From Burkholderiaceae bacterium (GTDB lineage Bacteria; Pseudomonadota; Gammaproteobacteria; Burkholderiales; Burkholderiaceae_C): 39,353 nucleotides of DNA. The stretch covers positions 1 through 39,353 of the forward strand of contig JAFMFB010000022.1 in NCBI GenBank assembly GCA_017856435.1, in the 5' to 3' direction. Shown here in pieces: positions 1 to 7,202 of the stretch (positions are counted from its first letter, which is position 1; each line of letters opens with the position of its first letter). The notes below the pieces were generated by a model. The model searched no databases. It worked only from the letters and a program-made list of their open reading frames with translations, and had not been told where the DNA came from. The translations under genes and the position numbers were made by a program.

Positions 1-733
1 CCATCAGGTACATCATGATGGACTGGCCCACAGTGAACAGGGCCGGATCGATGAAACCGACCTGCGAGGCATACAGCCCGCCAGCAACGCCAGCAAAAGC
101 CGCACCAATCGCAAAGCTCATCAGGGTGTAGCCACGGGTATCGATGCCCAGGCTTTCTGCGCGGATCGGGTTGTCACGCAAGGCAGTGAATGCCTTGCCC
201 CAGGGCGACCGCAGCAAGGCCCACAAGAGGGCTGCCAGCACCACGGTGAACACCAGTACCAGGTAGTAGTAGGCCAGGTTGCCTTCCAGGCTGAGGCTGC
301 CCAGACTGGGCCGGGCAATGTTGTTGATGCCAAAGGTACCGCCGGTCAGCCACTCCTCGTTGCGCATGACCAGCCACAAGGCCGTGTTGAAGCCCAGCGT
401 GGCAAAGGCCAGGTAGATGGTCTGCACCCTGAGCGCCGGAAAACCCAGAATCAGTCCCACCACAAAGCACAACAAGGCGGCCACCGGCAAGCCCAGCCAA
501 AAACTGATGCCCATCTTGAGAAAGATGGCCACGGTGTAGGCGCCCAGGCCGAAAAAGGCGGCGTGTCCGAGCGACTTCTGGCCGGCATAACCGACAGTGA
601 GATTCAGGCCCATGGTGGCGATGATGAACACGAGCCAGGTGGTGAAGAGGTGAATACCGTAGTTCTTCAGAAAACCGGGCACCAGTAGCAGGGCCAGCAA
701 GGCAAGCGCCATCAGCAGATGAATTTTTTTCAT
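1..733 (-). CDS. livM: Branched-chain amino acid-type ABC transporter permease LivM (3' end cut by window edge)
   Basis: Inner-membrane permease of a HAAT-family ABC importer, forming the channel with LivH. About 244 codons are visible and the reading frame is still open at base 1. The product begins MKKIHLLMALALLALLLVPG and continues with several hydrophobic helices. It carries the family's VGYAGQKSLGHAAFFGLGAY region and a later SPWGKAFTALRDN loop, which in this family contacts the ATPase. The ATG at 733-731 overlaps the livH stop by 4 bp (ATGA), and GGAG lies about 8 bases upstream. The ATPase genes livG and livF probably follow beyond the left edge. HAAT permeases carry amino acids but also aromatic acids and other carboxylates, so the substrate is not fixed by sequence; the aroE and amidohydrolase neighbours argue against simple Leu/Ile/Val uptake. 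Confidence 0.9.
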   Translation of the reverse strand, partial: MKKIHLLMALALLALLLVPGFLKNYGIHLFTTWLVFIIATMGLNLTVGYAGQKSLGHAAFFGLGAYTVAIFLKMGISFWLGLPVAALLCFVVGLILGFPALRVQTIYLAFATLGFNTALWLVMRNEEWLTGGTFGINNIARPSLGSLSLEGNLAYYYLVLVFTVVLAALLWALLRSPWGKAFTALRDNPIRAESLGIDTRGYTLMSFAIGAAFAGVAGGLYASQVGFIDPALFTVGQSIMMYLM

Positions 734-1605
734 ACTTTGCGCTCCACCTTGAGCCCAAGCAGGCCTTGCGGCTTGAACAAGATCACCACCAGAAAAATGA
801 TAAGCGCCACCGCCTCCTTGTAGGCGTTTGAAACATAGGCCGCAGTCAGGTTTTCACACACCCCCACGATCAACCCGCCCAGCAAGGCACCCCGTGAGTT
901 GTTGAAGCCCCCGATGATGGCGGCGAAAAACGCCTTGGTGCCCAGCGACTCACCCATATCAAACTTGGCCAGGTAGGTGGGCGTAACCAGCAGCGCTGCG
1001 GCAACCGCCAACAAGGCATTGATGGCGAAGGTGTAGAGGATCATGCGGGGCACATTGATGCCCAGCACCGTGGCGCTCTCGGTATTCTGAGCCACCGCCT
1101 GCATGGCACGCCCGGTGACGGTTTTGGCCAGAAATGCCTGTGTTGCCAACACCAGGGTCAGGGCAAAGACAAAGGTCCCCAGATCGGCTGCAGAAATCGT
1201 TACCCCAGCCAGGTTAAAGATATGGTCAGGAAAAACTTGTGGAAAGGGTTGCGGCTCGGCGCTGTAGCCAGCACGCACGCCATTGCGAAGCGCAATGGAC
1301 AGGCCAATGGTGGCCACCACGATCGGCATCATGCCGTATTTGAACAAGGGATCCACCACCCCGCGCTTGAACATCCACCCCAGAACCAGCAGGGACATCA
1401 GGCAGCTCAGCACAAAGCTGATCGACAGGGGCAGGCCATGGTGAAGCATGATCACCATCATGAAGGCCGGCAACATAACAAACTCGCCCTGGGCAAAATT
1501 GATCGTGCCTGAGGCCTGCCACAGCAGGGTGAAGCCCAGCGCCGCCAGCGCATAGATACTGCCGGTGGCCAGCCCACTGAAAAACAGCTGCAGAAAATCA
1601 ATCAT
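730..1605 (-). CDS. livH: Branched-chain amino acid-type ABC transporter permease LivH
   Basis: Inner-membrane permease (291 aa) that pairs with LivM. The product starts MIDFLQLFFSGLATGSIYAL and shows the family signature around GFTLLWQASGTINFAQGEFVML, plus multiple hydrophobic segments and a C-terminal GLLGLKVERKV tail. The start at 1605 is preferred over an in-frame upstream start at 1641 because GAGG lies just before it, and because the upstream stretch overlaps the preceding amidohydrolase gene, whose TGA sits 7 bp away. Translation is likely coupled to both neighbours. Typical LivH proteins are about 290-310 aa, so the gene is full length. Confidence 0.93.
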   Translation of the reverse strand: MIDFLQLFFSGLATGSIYALAALGFTLLWQASGTINFAQGEFVMLPAFMMVIMLHHGLPLSISFVLSCLMSLLVLGWMFKRGVVDPLFKYGMMPIVVATIGLSIALRNGVRAGYSAEPQPFPQVFPDHIFNLAGVTISAADLGTFVFALTLVLATQAFLAKTVTGRAMQAVAQNTESATVLGINVPRMILYTFAINALLAVAAALLVTPTYLAKFDMGESLGTKAFFAAIIGGFNNSRGALLGGLIVGVCENLTAAYVSNAYKEAVALIIFLVVILFKPQGLLGLKVERKV

Positions 1606-1612
1606 CGGAACC

Positions 1613-2434
1613 TCACCATCCAAAAAGTCGTTGCGGGGCATCCCACATCATCTGCCGACATTGCTGCGGCGTGAACCAGCGTTGTGCCAGCATCAGCAGG
1701 GTGCCGTAATCCAGCCGAGAGGGCGCACGCAGAAAGGGCCAATCCGAAGCCCAGACACAACGCTCAGGCCCAAAGGCATCGAGCAAGGCCATAACATGCG
1801 CTTGGGTATCCTCAAACGGAAACCCGAGTTTTGAAAATTTGGCAAAGCCCGAAAGCTTGATCACCGAGCACCCATCCGTGGCCAGTTCCAGCAGCGCCTG
1901 TACCCCTGAGGCCTGGGGCCCGTCAGCCAGTTCCGGTCGCCCGCAGTGGTCAATCAGGGTCCGCACACCCGTGTGCCTGATTCTGGGCAGCCAGTGCACC
2001 AGTTGATCAGCGCTGACCTGAAATTGCGCCCAAAGGCCCAGGGATTGCAGGCGCTCCAGCAGGGGATCGATAGCGTCATACGCCTCATTTCCGAGCAAAG
2101 AGGGGTTGAATGCAATCCCCACAATGCCCTGCTGCTGCAGTGCCTGCAACTCTTGCCGACCGGCCTGGTTATCGACCACAGCCACTCCCTTGAAACGTCC
2201 CTGCCCCCGGGCAATCGCGTCCAGCAGACAACGGTTGTCAGTGCCGTACCCGGAGTTGGGTCCCACCAGCAAGGCATGGCGGACCCCGTAGGCCTGCATC
2301 ACCTGAGTGAAGTAATCGGCAGTGCCAATTTCCTGACCTTGCGGCTTGTAGGCCACCTGGGTCGGATAGGCAAAGCGCTGTGGGTCCAGAACATGACAAT
2401 GGCAGTCGATCTTGGCCAGTTCGATCAGGTTCAC
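1613..2434 (-). CDS. Amidohydrolase family 2 protein, 2-pyrone-4,6-dicarboxylate lactonase-like
   Basis: Predicted cytoplasmic TIM-barrel hydrolase of 273 aa (COG3618/Amidohydro_2, the family of the PDC hydrolase LigI and several sugar and muconolactone lactonases). Visible landmarks are the N-terminal HxH pair in KIDCHCHVLD (His12, His14), a DHCGRPE segment mid-protein and a C-terminal ASDWPF carrying the conserved metal or base aspartate. The start is GTG at 2434-2432, with AGGA about 8 bases upstream. It lies 17 bp after the aroE stop and 7 bp before livH, so it belongs to the same operon as the transporter. The likely reaction is hydrolysis of a lactone of a cyclic acid; the true substrate is unknown. 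Family assignment is firm, the PDC-like label is inference. Confidence 0.8.
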   Translation of the reverse strand: MNLIELAKIDCHCHVLDPQRFAYPTQVAYKPQGQEIGTADYFTQVMQAYGVRHALLVGPNSGYGTDNRCLLDAIARGQGRFKGVAVVDNQAGRQELQALQQQGIVGIAFNPSLLGNEAYDAIDPLLERLQSLGLWAQFQVSADQLVHWLPRIRHTGVRTLIDHCGRPELADGPQASGVQALLELATDGCSVIKLSGFAKFSKLGFPFEDTQAHVMALLDAFGPERCVWASDWPFLRAPSRLDYGTLLMLAQRWFTPQQCRQMMWDAPQRLFGW

Positions 2435-2451
2435 TGCCGTATCCTGCGGAC

Positions 2452-3294
2452 CTAGAAGGTGGCCATCACAGCGCGCAACAAAGCTGGCGTGATTTCTGGC
2501 ATCACCCCAAACCAGGCAGAAAACGCGGGTCTGGCCTGGTTGAGCAGCATGCCCAGACCATTGACCGTCAGATGACCCCGTTGTCTGGCCGCCGCCAGCA
2601 AGGGGGTTTCCAGCGGGATGTAAATGGCATCGGACACCCAGGCTTGTTTGGGTAGCGCATCAAGCTGCACATCCAGGGCCGCCTGCCCATGCATGCCCTG
2701 GGTGGTGGTGTTGACCACCAGATGCACGCCGGCCATGGCCTGGTTGCGCTCACTCCAGTTGACCACCTTGATGCGGGAATCGCCCAGAGCACGCGCCAGT
2801 TCCTGCGCCACCTCGGTGGTGCGGTTTGAGAGGCGCACCTCTGGCGCCCCCTCGTCGAGCAAGCTGACCACAATGGCGCGCGCCGCCCCTCCCGCACCCA
2901 GCACCAGCACCGGTCCCCGGTCGGCACGCCAGGCCGGGTCTTTATCACGCAGGCTCTGGGTATAGCCAATGCCATCGTTGTTCATGCCACGCAGTCGCCC
3001 GTCGGGCATGACCACAATGGTGTTGATGGCCGCAATCCGCTGCGCAGCCGGATGAAGTTCATCCACCAGCCGCATGGCGCTGACCTTGTGGGGCACCGTC
3101 ACGTTGCAACCGGCAAAGCCCAGGGCGGGCAAGCCGCGGATCGCGTCTTGCAGCCGATCGGGCTGAACCGGCAGCTGTACATAGGCGCCTTTAAGCCCGT
3201 AGTGCGCGATCCAGTGGTTGTGAATGGCCGGTGAGCGGGTATGGGCCACCGGCCACCCCATCACACCCGCCAGGACATACTTGCTATCAGACAT
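2452..3294 (-). CDS. aroE: Shikimate/quinate dehydrogenase family protein (AroE-like) in a transporter operon
   Basis: NAD(P)-dependent dehydrogenase of 280 aa that interconverts shikimate-type and 3-dehydroshikimate-type acids. Family landmarks are TRSPAIHN (Thr19, Ser21; usually SxSP), NVTVPHK with catalytic Lys70, NNDGIGY with Asp107 (usually NTDG), the Rossmann loop GAGGAARA, NTTTQGM, DAIYIPLETPLL and GLGMLLNQ. All core catalytic residues are present, so it should be active, but Thr19 and Asn106 differ from classical AroE. It lies between a binding-protein gene and an amidohydrolase inside a liv-type operon, which suggests a catabolic role (oxidation of imported shikimate or quinate) rather than biosynthesis. 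The ribosome-binding site is weak. A second AroE-like gene occurs at 8454-9248. Confidence 0.85.
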   Translation of the reverse strand: MSDSKYVLAGVMGWPVAHTRSPAIHNHWIAHYGLKGAYVQLPVQPDRLQDAIRGLPALGFAGCNVTVPHKVSAMRLVDELHPAAQRIAAINTIVVMPDGRLRGMNNDGIGYTQSLRDKDPAWRADRGPVLVLGAGGAARAIVVSLLDEGAPEVRLSNRTTEVAQELARALGDSRIKVVNWSERNQAMAGVHLVVNTTTQGMHGQAALDVQLDALPKQAWVSDAIYIPLETPLLAAARQRGHLTVNGLGMLLNQARPAFSAWFGVMPEITPALLRAVMATF

Positions 3295-3321
3295 GGGGGC
3301 CAGACCTGCAATCGTGAGCGC

Positions 3322-4458
3322 TTATTTCTTATTCAGGGGTGGCAGGGTTTCGGCCACCACAGTCTTGCCGCCCCGGATCTCAGTCATGAAGCTTTCGCGG
3401 TCAAGGTCACCTTTGGCATCAAAACAGACATCGAGCAGCACGCCTGGATGCTGCTTGGCCGAGAAGCAACTGTTGTGGATGGCAGCGGCCACCGCCTTGC
3501 GATCGAGCTTGCCAACTTTTTCAATGGCAGCCTTCAACACATAGACACCGGAATAGCCCTTAACACCGTTGTGGTCGGACATCGAGTTGTAGATGGCACG
3601 GTAACGCTTGCCAAAGTCCTGCAACTGTGGGGCCTCGACCGTCAGGCCGACGTGAGCGACCGCGCCATTGGCAGCTTCACCGGCCAGCTCAGCCACCTTG
3701 GCACTGGTCAGCACGGTTTCACCAATGACCGGCTTGTTCCAGCCCTGCTTGCGCAGTTCGCGCAGCAGGCGGGCCGATTCTTCCTCATTGGTGTAGGAGA
3801 ACAAGGCGTCAGCACCCGACTGCTTGGCCTGGATCACCGCGGCGGAGAAGTCCACCTGACCCTGATCGGTTGAAATCTCGGCCACGATCTGGGTTGGTGA
3901 GCCTTGCAGCAGTTTCTTGATGGTGGCCTGACCCCCTTTGCCAAAGTCATTGTTGACAAAGATCACCGCCAGTTTTTTCGACTTGGCATTGATGTAACGT
4001 GCCAGCTTGGGAAAGGCGATGTTCTGACCAAAGGAGGTACGGAATACGAACGGATTACCCTGCTCGGTGATTGAGGCAGCTTCACCCCCCGTGAAGTTGG
4101 GCACGCCTGCGCGCCGGCTCTCGCTCATGGACACCATGATGGAGCCTGAATACACCGGGCCAAAGATGGCAAACACATCGTTGTCCACAGCCTTTTGCGT
4201 CAGGCCTTTGGCCACACCGGGATTGGTCTGGGTGTCTTCGGTGGTGTAGGCAATTTTCTTGCCCAGAATGCCGCCTTTGTCATTGATCTCCTTGATCGCC
4301 ATTTCGACACCGTTCTTGAACATGGTGCCGGAGGTCGTACCTGGGCCCGACAGTTCAAGGATGTTGGCAATCTTGATGGCATCCTGCGCTTGGGCCAAAT
4401 TGACGCCAAGCACCAGGGCACAGGCCGAGGCAATTTTCAATACGCTGCGTTTTTGCAT
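3322..4458 (-). CDS. ABC transporter substrate-binding protein, LivJ/HAAT type
   Basis: Periplasmic binding protein (378 aa) that delivers ligand to the LivHM permease. It has a classical signal peptide (MQKRSVLKIASACALVLGVNLAQAQ, cleavage after AQA) and then the family start IKIANILELSGPG. This is followed by a FKNGVEMAIKEINDKGG helix, IFGPVYSGSIMVS and the GYSGVYVLKAAIEKVG region near the C-terminus. The start ATG has GGAG and AGGGA upstream. It is the first gene of a leftward operon (binding protein, aroE, amidohydrolase, livH, livM) and faces a PcaR-type regulator across 208 bp. The relatives include binders of aromatic acids as well as amino acids. The ligand cannot be read from sequence; context suggests a hydroaromatic or aromatic acid. 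Confidence 0.9.
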   Translation of the reverse strand: MQKRSVLKIASACALVLGVNLAQAQDAIKIANILELSGPGTTSGTMFKNGVEMAIKEINDKGGILGKKIAYTTEDTQTNPGVAKGLTQKAVDNDVFAIFGPVYSGSIMVSMSESRRAGVPNFTGGEAASITEQGNPFVFRTSFGQNIAFPKLARYINAKSKKLAVIFVNNDFGKGGQATIKKLLQGSPTQIVAEISTDQGQVDFSAAVIQAKQSGADALFSYTNEEESARLLRELRKQGWNKPVIGETVLTSAKVAELAGEAANGAVAHVGLTVEAPQLQDFGKRYRAIYNSMSDHNGVKGYSGVYVLKAAIEKVGKLDRKAVAAAIHNSCFSAKQHPGVLLDVCFDAKGDLDRESFMTEIRGGKTVVAETLPPLNKK

Positions 4459-4593
4459 TCCCTATCTCCGGTAAAAAATTAAGAAGGTCCAGTCGTCAAC
4501 GAGAAACATGACTTGCCGATCGCAGACTGGCTGATGCGATTTTGCGAATTGTGCGTTTGCTGGCAAAACAGTCCATCCGTTATGATCATTGAC

Positions 4594-4608
4594 GTTCGTT
4601 AATCGCAC
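4594..4608 (+). promoter_or_regulatory. PcaR-like operator, site 1
   Basis: The 15-mer GTTCGTTAATCGCAC matches 14 of 15 positions of the PcaR binding consensus GTTCGATAATCGCAC known from Pseudomonas putida pca promoters (consensus recalled from the literature, not searched). It lies just upstream of a gene encoding a PcaR/PcaU/PobR-family regulator, which makes autoregulation and control of the divergent operon likely. Confidence 0.65.
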
Positions 4609-4614
4609 CGACTT

Positions 4615-4629
4615 GTTCGATCATCGATC
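4615..4629 (+). promoter_or_regulatory. PcaR-like operator, site 2
   Basis: GTTCGATCATCGATC matches 12 of 15 positions of the same consensus. It starts exactly 21 bp after site 1, about two helical turns, so two regulator dimers could bind the same face of the DNA. PcaU and PobR of Acinetobacter are known to use repeated sites. Confidence 0.55.
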
Positions 4630-4666
4630 AAAATATGGGTTAACCCTTACATTAGCGAATCTTCAA

Positions 4667-5485
4667 ATGAGTGTGGTCAATTCAACTGCCGACCTATCAG
4701 CGCATCCGGAGAAGCCCGAGCAAACTAAGGCAATCGATCCACGGGACTGGATTGCTGGGTTGGAAAAGGGGCTGGCCATGATTGCCAGCTTCGATGAGGC
4801 CCATACTCGCCTGACCGCCAGCCAGGCCGGGGCGCGTTGCGGCATGACGCGCACTGCTGCCAGGCGTTATCTGCTGACCCTGCAACATCTGGGCTATGTG
4901 GCCAGCGACGGCAAATATTTCTGGCTCACTCCTAAGGTCATGCGATTGGGCCAGCTCTACATGGAGTCGGCCCGCCTGCCGCGAATTGTGCAACCTGCAC
5001 TGCAGCGCCTTGCCGTGGGCACGCAGGAGATCTCCTACGTCAGCGTGCTCGACGGCGACGAGATTGTCTATGTCGCCCGCAACGGCACCAACCGCTCCAT
5101 GAACACCAGCTTTGTGCTCGGGGCGCGGGTACCCGCCCCGGTCACCGCCGCCGGGCTTTTGCTGCTGGCCCTGCAGGGCCAAGCCGCCAATGAGCGCTGG
5201 CTGGCTCAGGGTAACTTGAAGACGTTCACCTCGCACACCCTGACCGACAAGAACCAGCTGCGCGCCATGTTTGCCATGGTACGTACCCAGGACTGGGCGC
5301 TGTCCGAACAGCAACTTGATCTGTCCTACCGGGGGGTGGCAGTTCCCTTGCGTGACCACAAGGGCGAGGTAGTGGCTGCGCTGAGTGTGAGCATGCCAAT
5401 GCAGTTTGAATCCTCGCCGTCTGCCGTTGAAAGAGTGTTGCCGCTGCTGAAGGAAACCGCCCAAAGCTTGCGCCACCTACTGTGA
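4667..5485 (+). CDS. IclR-family regulator of the PcaR/PcaU/PobR subgroup
   Basis: DNA-binding regulator of 272 aa. An N-terminal winged helix-turn-helix (about residues 30-85; GLAMIASFDEAHTRLTASQA, then MTRTAARRYLLTLQHLGYV) precedes an IclR effector domain. Features typical of the Pca-regulon subgroup are the RRYLLTL recognition region and the effector segment YVSVLDGDEIVYVARNG. I start at the ATG at 4667 because an upstream TTG (4589) would place the operator-like 15-mers inside the coding sequence and adds residues unlike the family. It faces the liv-aroE-lactonase operon and precedes a Bug receptor and PcaC-like gene. Its effector is probably an aromatic or hydroaromatic acid (PcaU responds to protocatechuate, PcaR to beta-ketoadipate). 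Subgroup assignment is moderately sure. Confidence 0.85.
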   Translation: MSVVNSTADLSAHPEKPEQTKAIDPRDWIAGLEKGLAMIASFDEAHTRLTASQAGARCGMTRTAARRYLLTLQHLGYVASDGKYFWLTPKVMRLGQLYMESARLPRIVQPALQRLAVGTQEISYVSVLDGDEIVYVARNGTNRSMNTSFVLGARVPAPVTAAGLLLLALQGQAANERWLAQGNLKTFTSHTLTDKNQLRAMFAMVRTQDWALSEQQLDLSYRGVAVPLRDHKGEVVAALSVSMPMQFESSPSAVERVLPLLKETAQSLRHLL

Positions 5486-5628
5486 ACACTGTTTACTGAT
5501 CACGTACTTATGGGGGGCTGATCCTTGGTGCAGTGGCCATCACACGCCCAACAAATTCTCTTCAACCTGTGGCGTCAAGTCTGGCTTTGCCGCAGGTCAC
5601 TTCGGTTATGCTGCATCTGGCCATATCT

Positions 5629-5644
5629 ACTGAGATACTGAGAT
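5629..5644 (+). repeat. Perfect 8-bp tandem duplication upstream of the Bug receptor gene
   Basis: ACTGAGAT occurs twice head to tail, ending 15 bp before the start codon at 5660. It overlaps the likely promoter or leader region. It could be a binding half-site pair or a chance duplication. Confidence 0.5.
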
Positions 5645-5659
5645 TTACGGAGACAAACC

Positions 5660-6631
5660 ATGAAAATTTTGCTGAAGCTGTGCCTGGCCCTTTGCGCCAC
5701 CGCCTTTTCTCTTGGCGCCCTGGCGCAATCTTCATTTCCTAACAAAACCATTCGGATCATCGTTCCTTTCCCCCCGGGGGGCGGCAATGATGTGATTGCC
5801 CGTGTCATCGCACAAAAGCTGGGTGAGAAGTACAACCAGCAGGTCGTTGTTGACAACCGTGCAGGTGCCAATGGCATTGTCGGATTGCAGGCGCTCATGC
5901 AGTCCGCACCCGATGGCTATACCGTTGCAGTCGCTGCGGCGGGTCCAATGGCCGTCAATCCGAGCCTCTATGACAAACTGCCCTACGACCCGATCAAGGA
6001 CTTTACCCCCATCACCAACTTGGTGAACTTTCCCTTGCTGCTGGTCACACACCCGTCCGTGCCGGCAAAAACGACTGAACAATTGGTCGCGCTGGCCAAG
6101 GCAAAGCCCAAACAGCTGTTCTTCGCCTCACCCGGTAATGGCAACTCGGGCCATCTCGCAGGTGAGTTGCTGAACAACATGGCCAAGGTTCAAATCGTGC
6201 ATGTCCCCTACAAAGGCCAGGGTCCGGCCATTTCAGATTTGCTGGCCGGACAGGTTCAGATGCTTTACAGCAGCATTCCATCCGTTTTACCGCAGGTGCG
6301 TAATGGTCAGCTCAACGCCATTGCAGTGGGTAGTGCGCGACGGATCCCATCCCTGCCAGACATACCCACCATCTCCGAATCAGGCGTACCCGGCTATGAG
6401 GCTTACTCCTGGGTCGGCCTGGTTGCCCCTGCCAAAACTCCGCGCGACATCATCCAGAAACTCAATGCTGACATCACGGAGATCCTCCGCCAAAAAGATG
6501 TGGCAGAGAAATTGGTCGGCCAGGGTGCATTGCCAGTTGGCGACACACCGGAACAATTCGGACAGTACATCAAAACCGAGATTGAAAAATGGGGTGCCGT
6601 GGTTCGTTCGGCCCATATCAAGATTGACTGA
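5660..6631 (+). CDS. Bug-family (TctC-like) periplasmic substrate-binding receptor
   Basis: Extracytoplasmic binding protein of 323 aa for a tripartite tricarboxylate transporter (TTT). A signal peptide ends at SLGALAQS. The mature protein starts FPNKTIRIIVPFPPGGGNDVIAR, the family's hallmark PPGGxxD motif, and continues with VDNRAGANGIVG, SAPDGYT and VPYKGQGPAISDLLAGQVQ. GGAG lies upstream of the ATG. No TctA/TctB membrane genes are nearby, which is common for Bug proteins in Burkholderiales. The gene follows the PcaR-like regulator and precedes a carboxymuconolactone-decarboxylase-like gene. The ligand is therefore perhaps an aromatic or dicarboxylic acid; this is inference. Confidence 0.92.
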   Translation: MKILLKLCLALCATAFSLGALAQSSFPNKTIRIIVPFPPGGGNDVIARVIAQKLGEKYNQQVVVDNRAGANGIVGLQALMQSAPDGYTVAVAAAGPMAVNPSLYDKLPYDPIKDFTPITNLVNFPLLLVTHPSVPAKTTEQLVALAKAKPKQLFFASPGNGNSGHLAGELLNNMAKVQIVHVPYKGQGPAISDLLAGQVQMLYSSIPSVLPQVRNGQLNAIAVGSARRIPSLPDIPTISESGVPGYEAYSWVGLVAPAKTPRDIIQKLNADITEILRQKDVAEKLVGQGALPVGDTPEQFGQYIKTEIEKWGAVVRSAHIKID

Positions 6632-6656
6632 TCCACACCAACACACACAAAAAATC

Positions 6657-7130
6657 ATGGCAACTAGAGCAAGCAAAAATCCAAAGGGCAGATCGCGCGC
6701 TTTTGCCGCTGGCCTAGCCATGCGCAGCAAAGTACTGGGCCAAGACTATGTTGAGCGATCTTTTGACTCTGCGGATGATCTCAACTTGCCCTTTCAGGAG
6801 CTGGCCACCGAATTTGCCTGGGGCAGCGTCTGGACCCGCCCTGGCTTGTCCTTGCGCGACCGCAGTCTGATGACCTTGTCGATGTGCATTGCGCTGAACC
6901 GACCCGCCGAATTGAAAATCCATCTGCGCGGCGCGGTACGCAATGGCGTCACCCGTGAAGAAATCAGAGAGCTTTTATTGCACTCATTTCTTTACTGTGG
7001 TGGCCCAGCGGCACTGGACGCCTACCGGGTCGTGCGGGAAGAGTGGGCCAAAATTCTGAAAAACGAAGAAACTCAGAAAACAAGCAGCCCCAAAAACAAT
7101 CGCCGTAAGGCGAAGCCGACCCTCTCCTGA
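6657..7130 (+). CDS. Carboxymuconolactone decarboxylase family protein (PcaC-like)
   Basis: Small protein of 157 aa in the CMD family, which includes PcaC (4-carboxymuconolactone decarboxylase, beta-ketoadipate pathway) and AhpD-like thiol peroxidases. The core ELKIHLRGAVRNGVTREEIR followed by ELLLHSFLYCGGPAALDAYR matches the PcaC type: conserved His residues and a YxGxPAA element, without the CxxC of AhpD. Usual PcaC proteins are about 125-135 aa. Here there are a basic N-terminal extension (MATRASKNPKGRSRAF) and a lysine-rich C-terminal tail. The ATG at 6657 is 25 bp after the Bug receptor stop, so the two genes are probably co-transcribed. No clear Shine-Dalgarno sequence is seen. Confidence 0.82.
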   Translation: MATRASKNPKGRSRAFAAGLAMRSKVLGQDYVERSFDSADDLNLPFQELATEFAWGSVWTRPGLSLRDRSLMTLSMCIALNRPAELKIHLRGAVRNGVTREEIRELLLHSFLYCGGPAALDAYRVVREEWAKILKNEETQKTSSPKNNRRKAKPTLS

Positions 7131-7202
7131 ACCTCGTCGCCAAACCAGCGTGTTGGCAAACGGGCTGCCAACTGACGGGCTGCCATCAAACCGGCTCGTT
7201 GA

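Larger units (their letters stand above)
4459..4666. promoter_or_regulatory. Divergent promoter region between transporter operon and IclR-type regulator
   Basis: This 208-bp intergenic region must contain promoters for both the leftward transporter operon and the rightward regulator. It contains the two PcaR-like 15-mers listed separately, the perfect 8-bp palindrome ATGATCAT at 4582-4589 and the perfect 10-bp palindrome GGGTTAACCC at 4637-4646. A possible leftward -35/-10 pair (TTGCCA and CAAAAT on the minus strand, about 16 bp apart) lies around 4530-4565, but this is a weak call. Confidence 0.6.

Noticed and set aside
4697-5476. Minus-strand open frame of 259 codons opposite the PcaR-like regulator
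   Set aside because: Antisense shadow; the helix-turn-helix and effector domain on the plus strand are clear.
6201-7130. A single long frame fusing part of the Bug receptor region to the PcaC-like gene
   Set aside because: The upstream portion overlaps the receptor gene in another frame; the ATG at 6657 gives the proper CMD-family protein.
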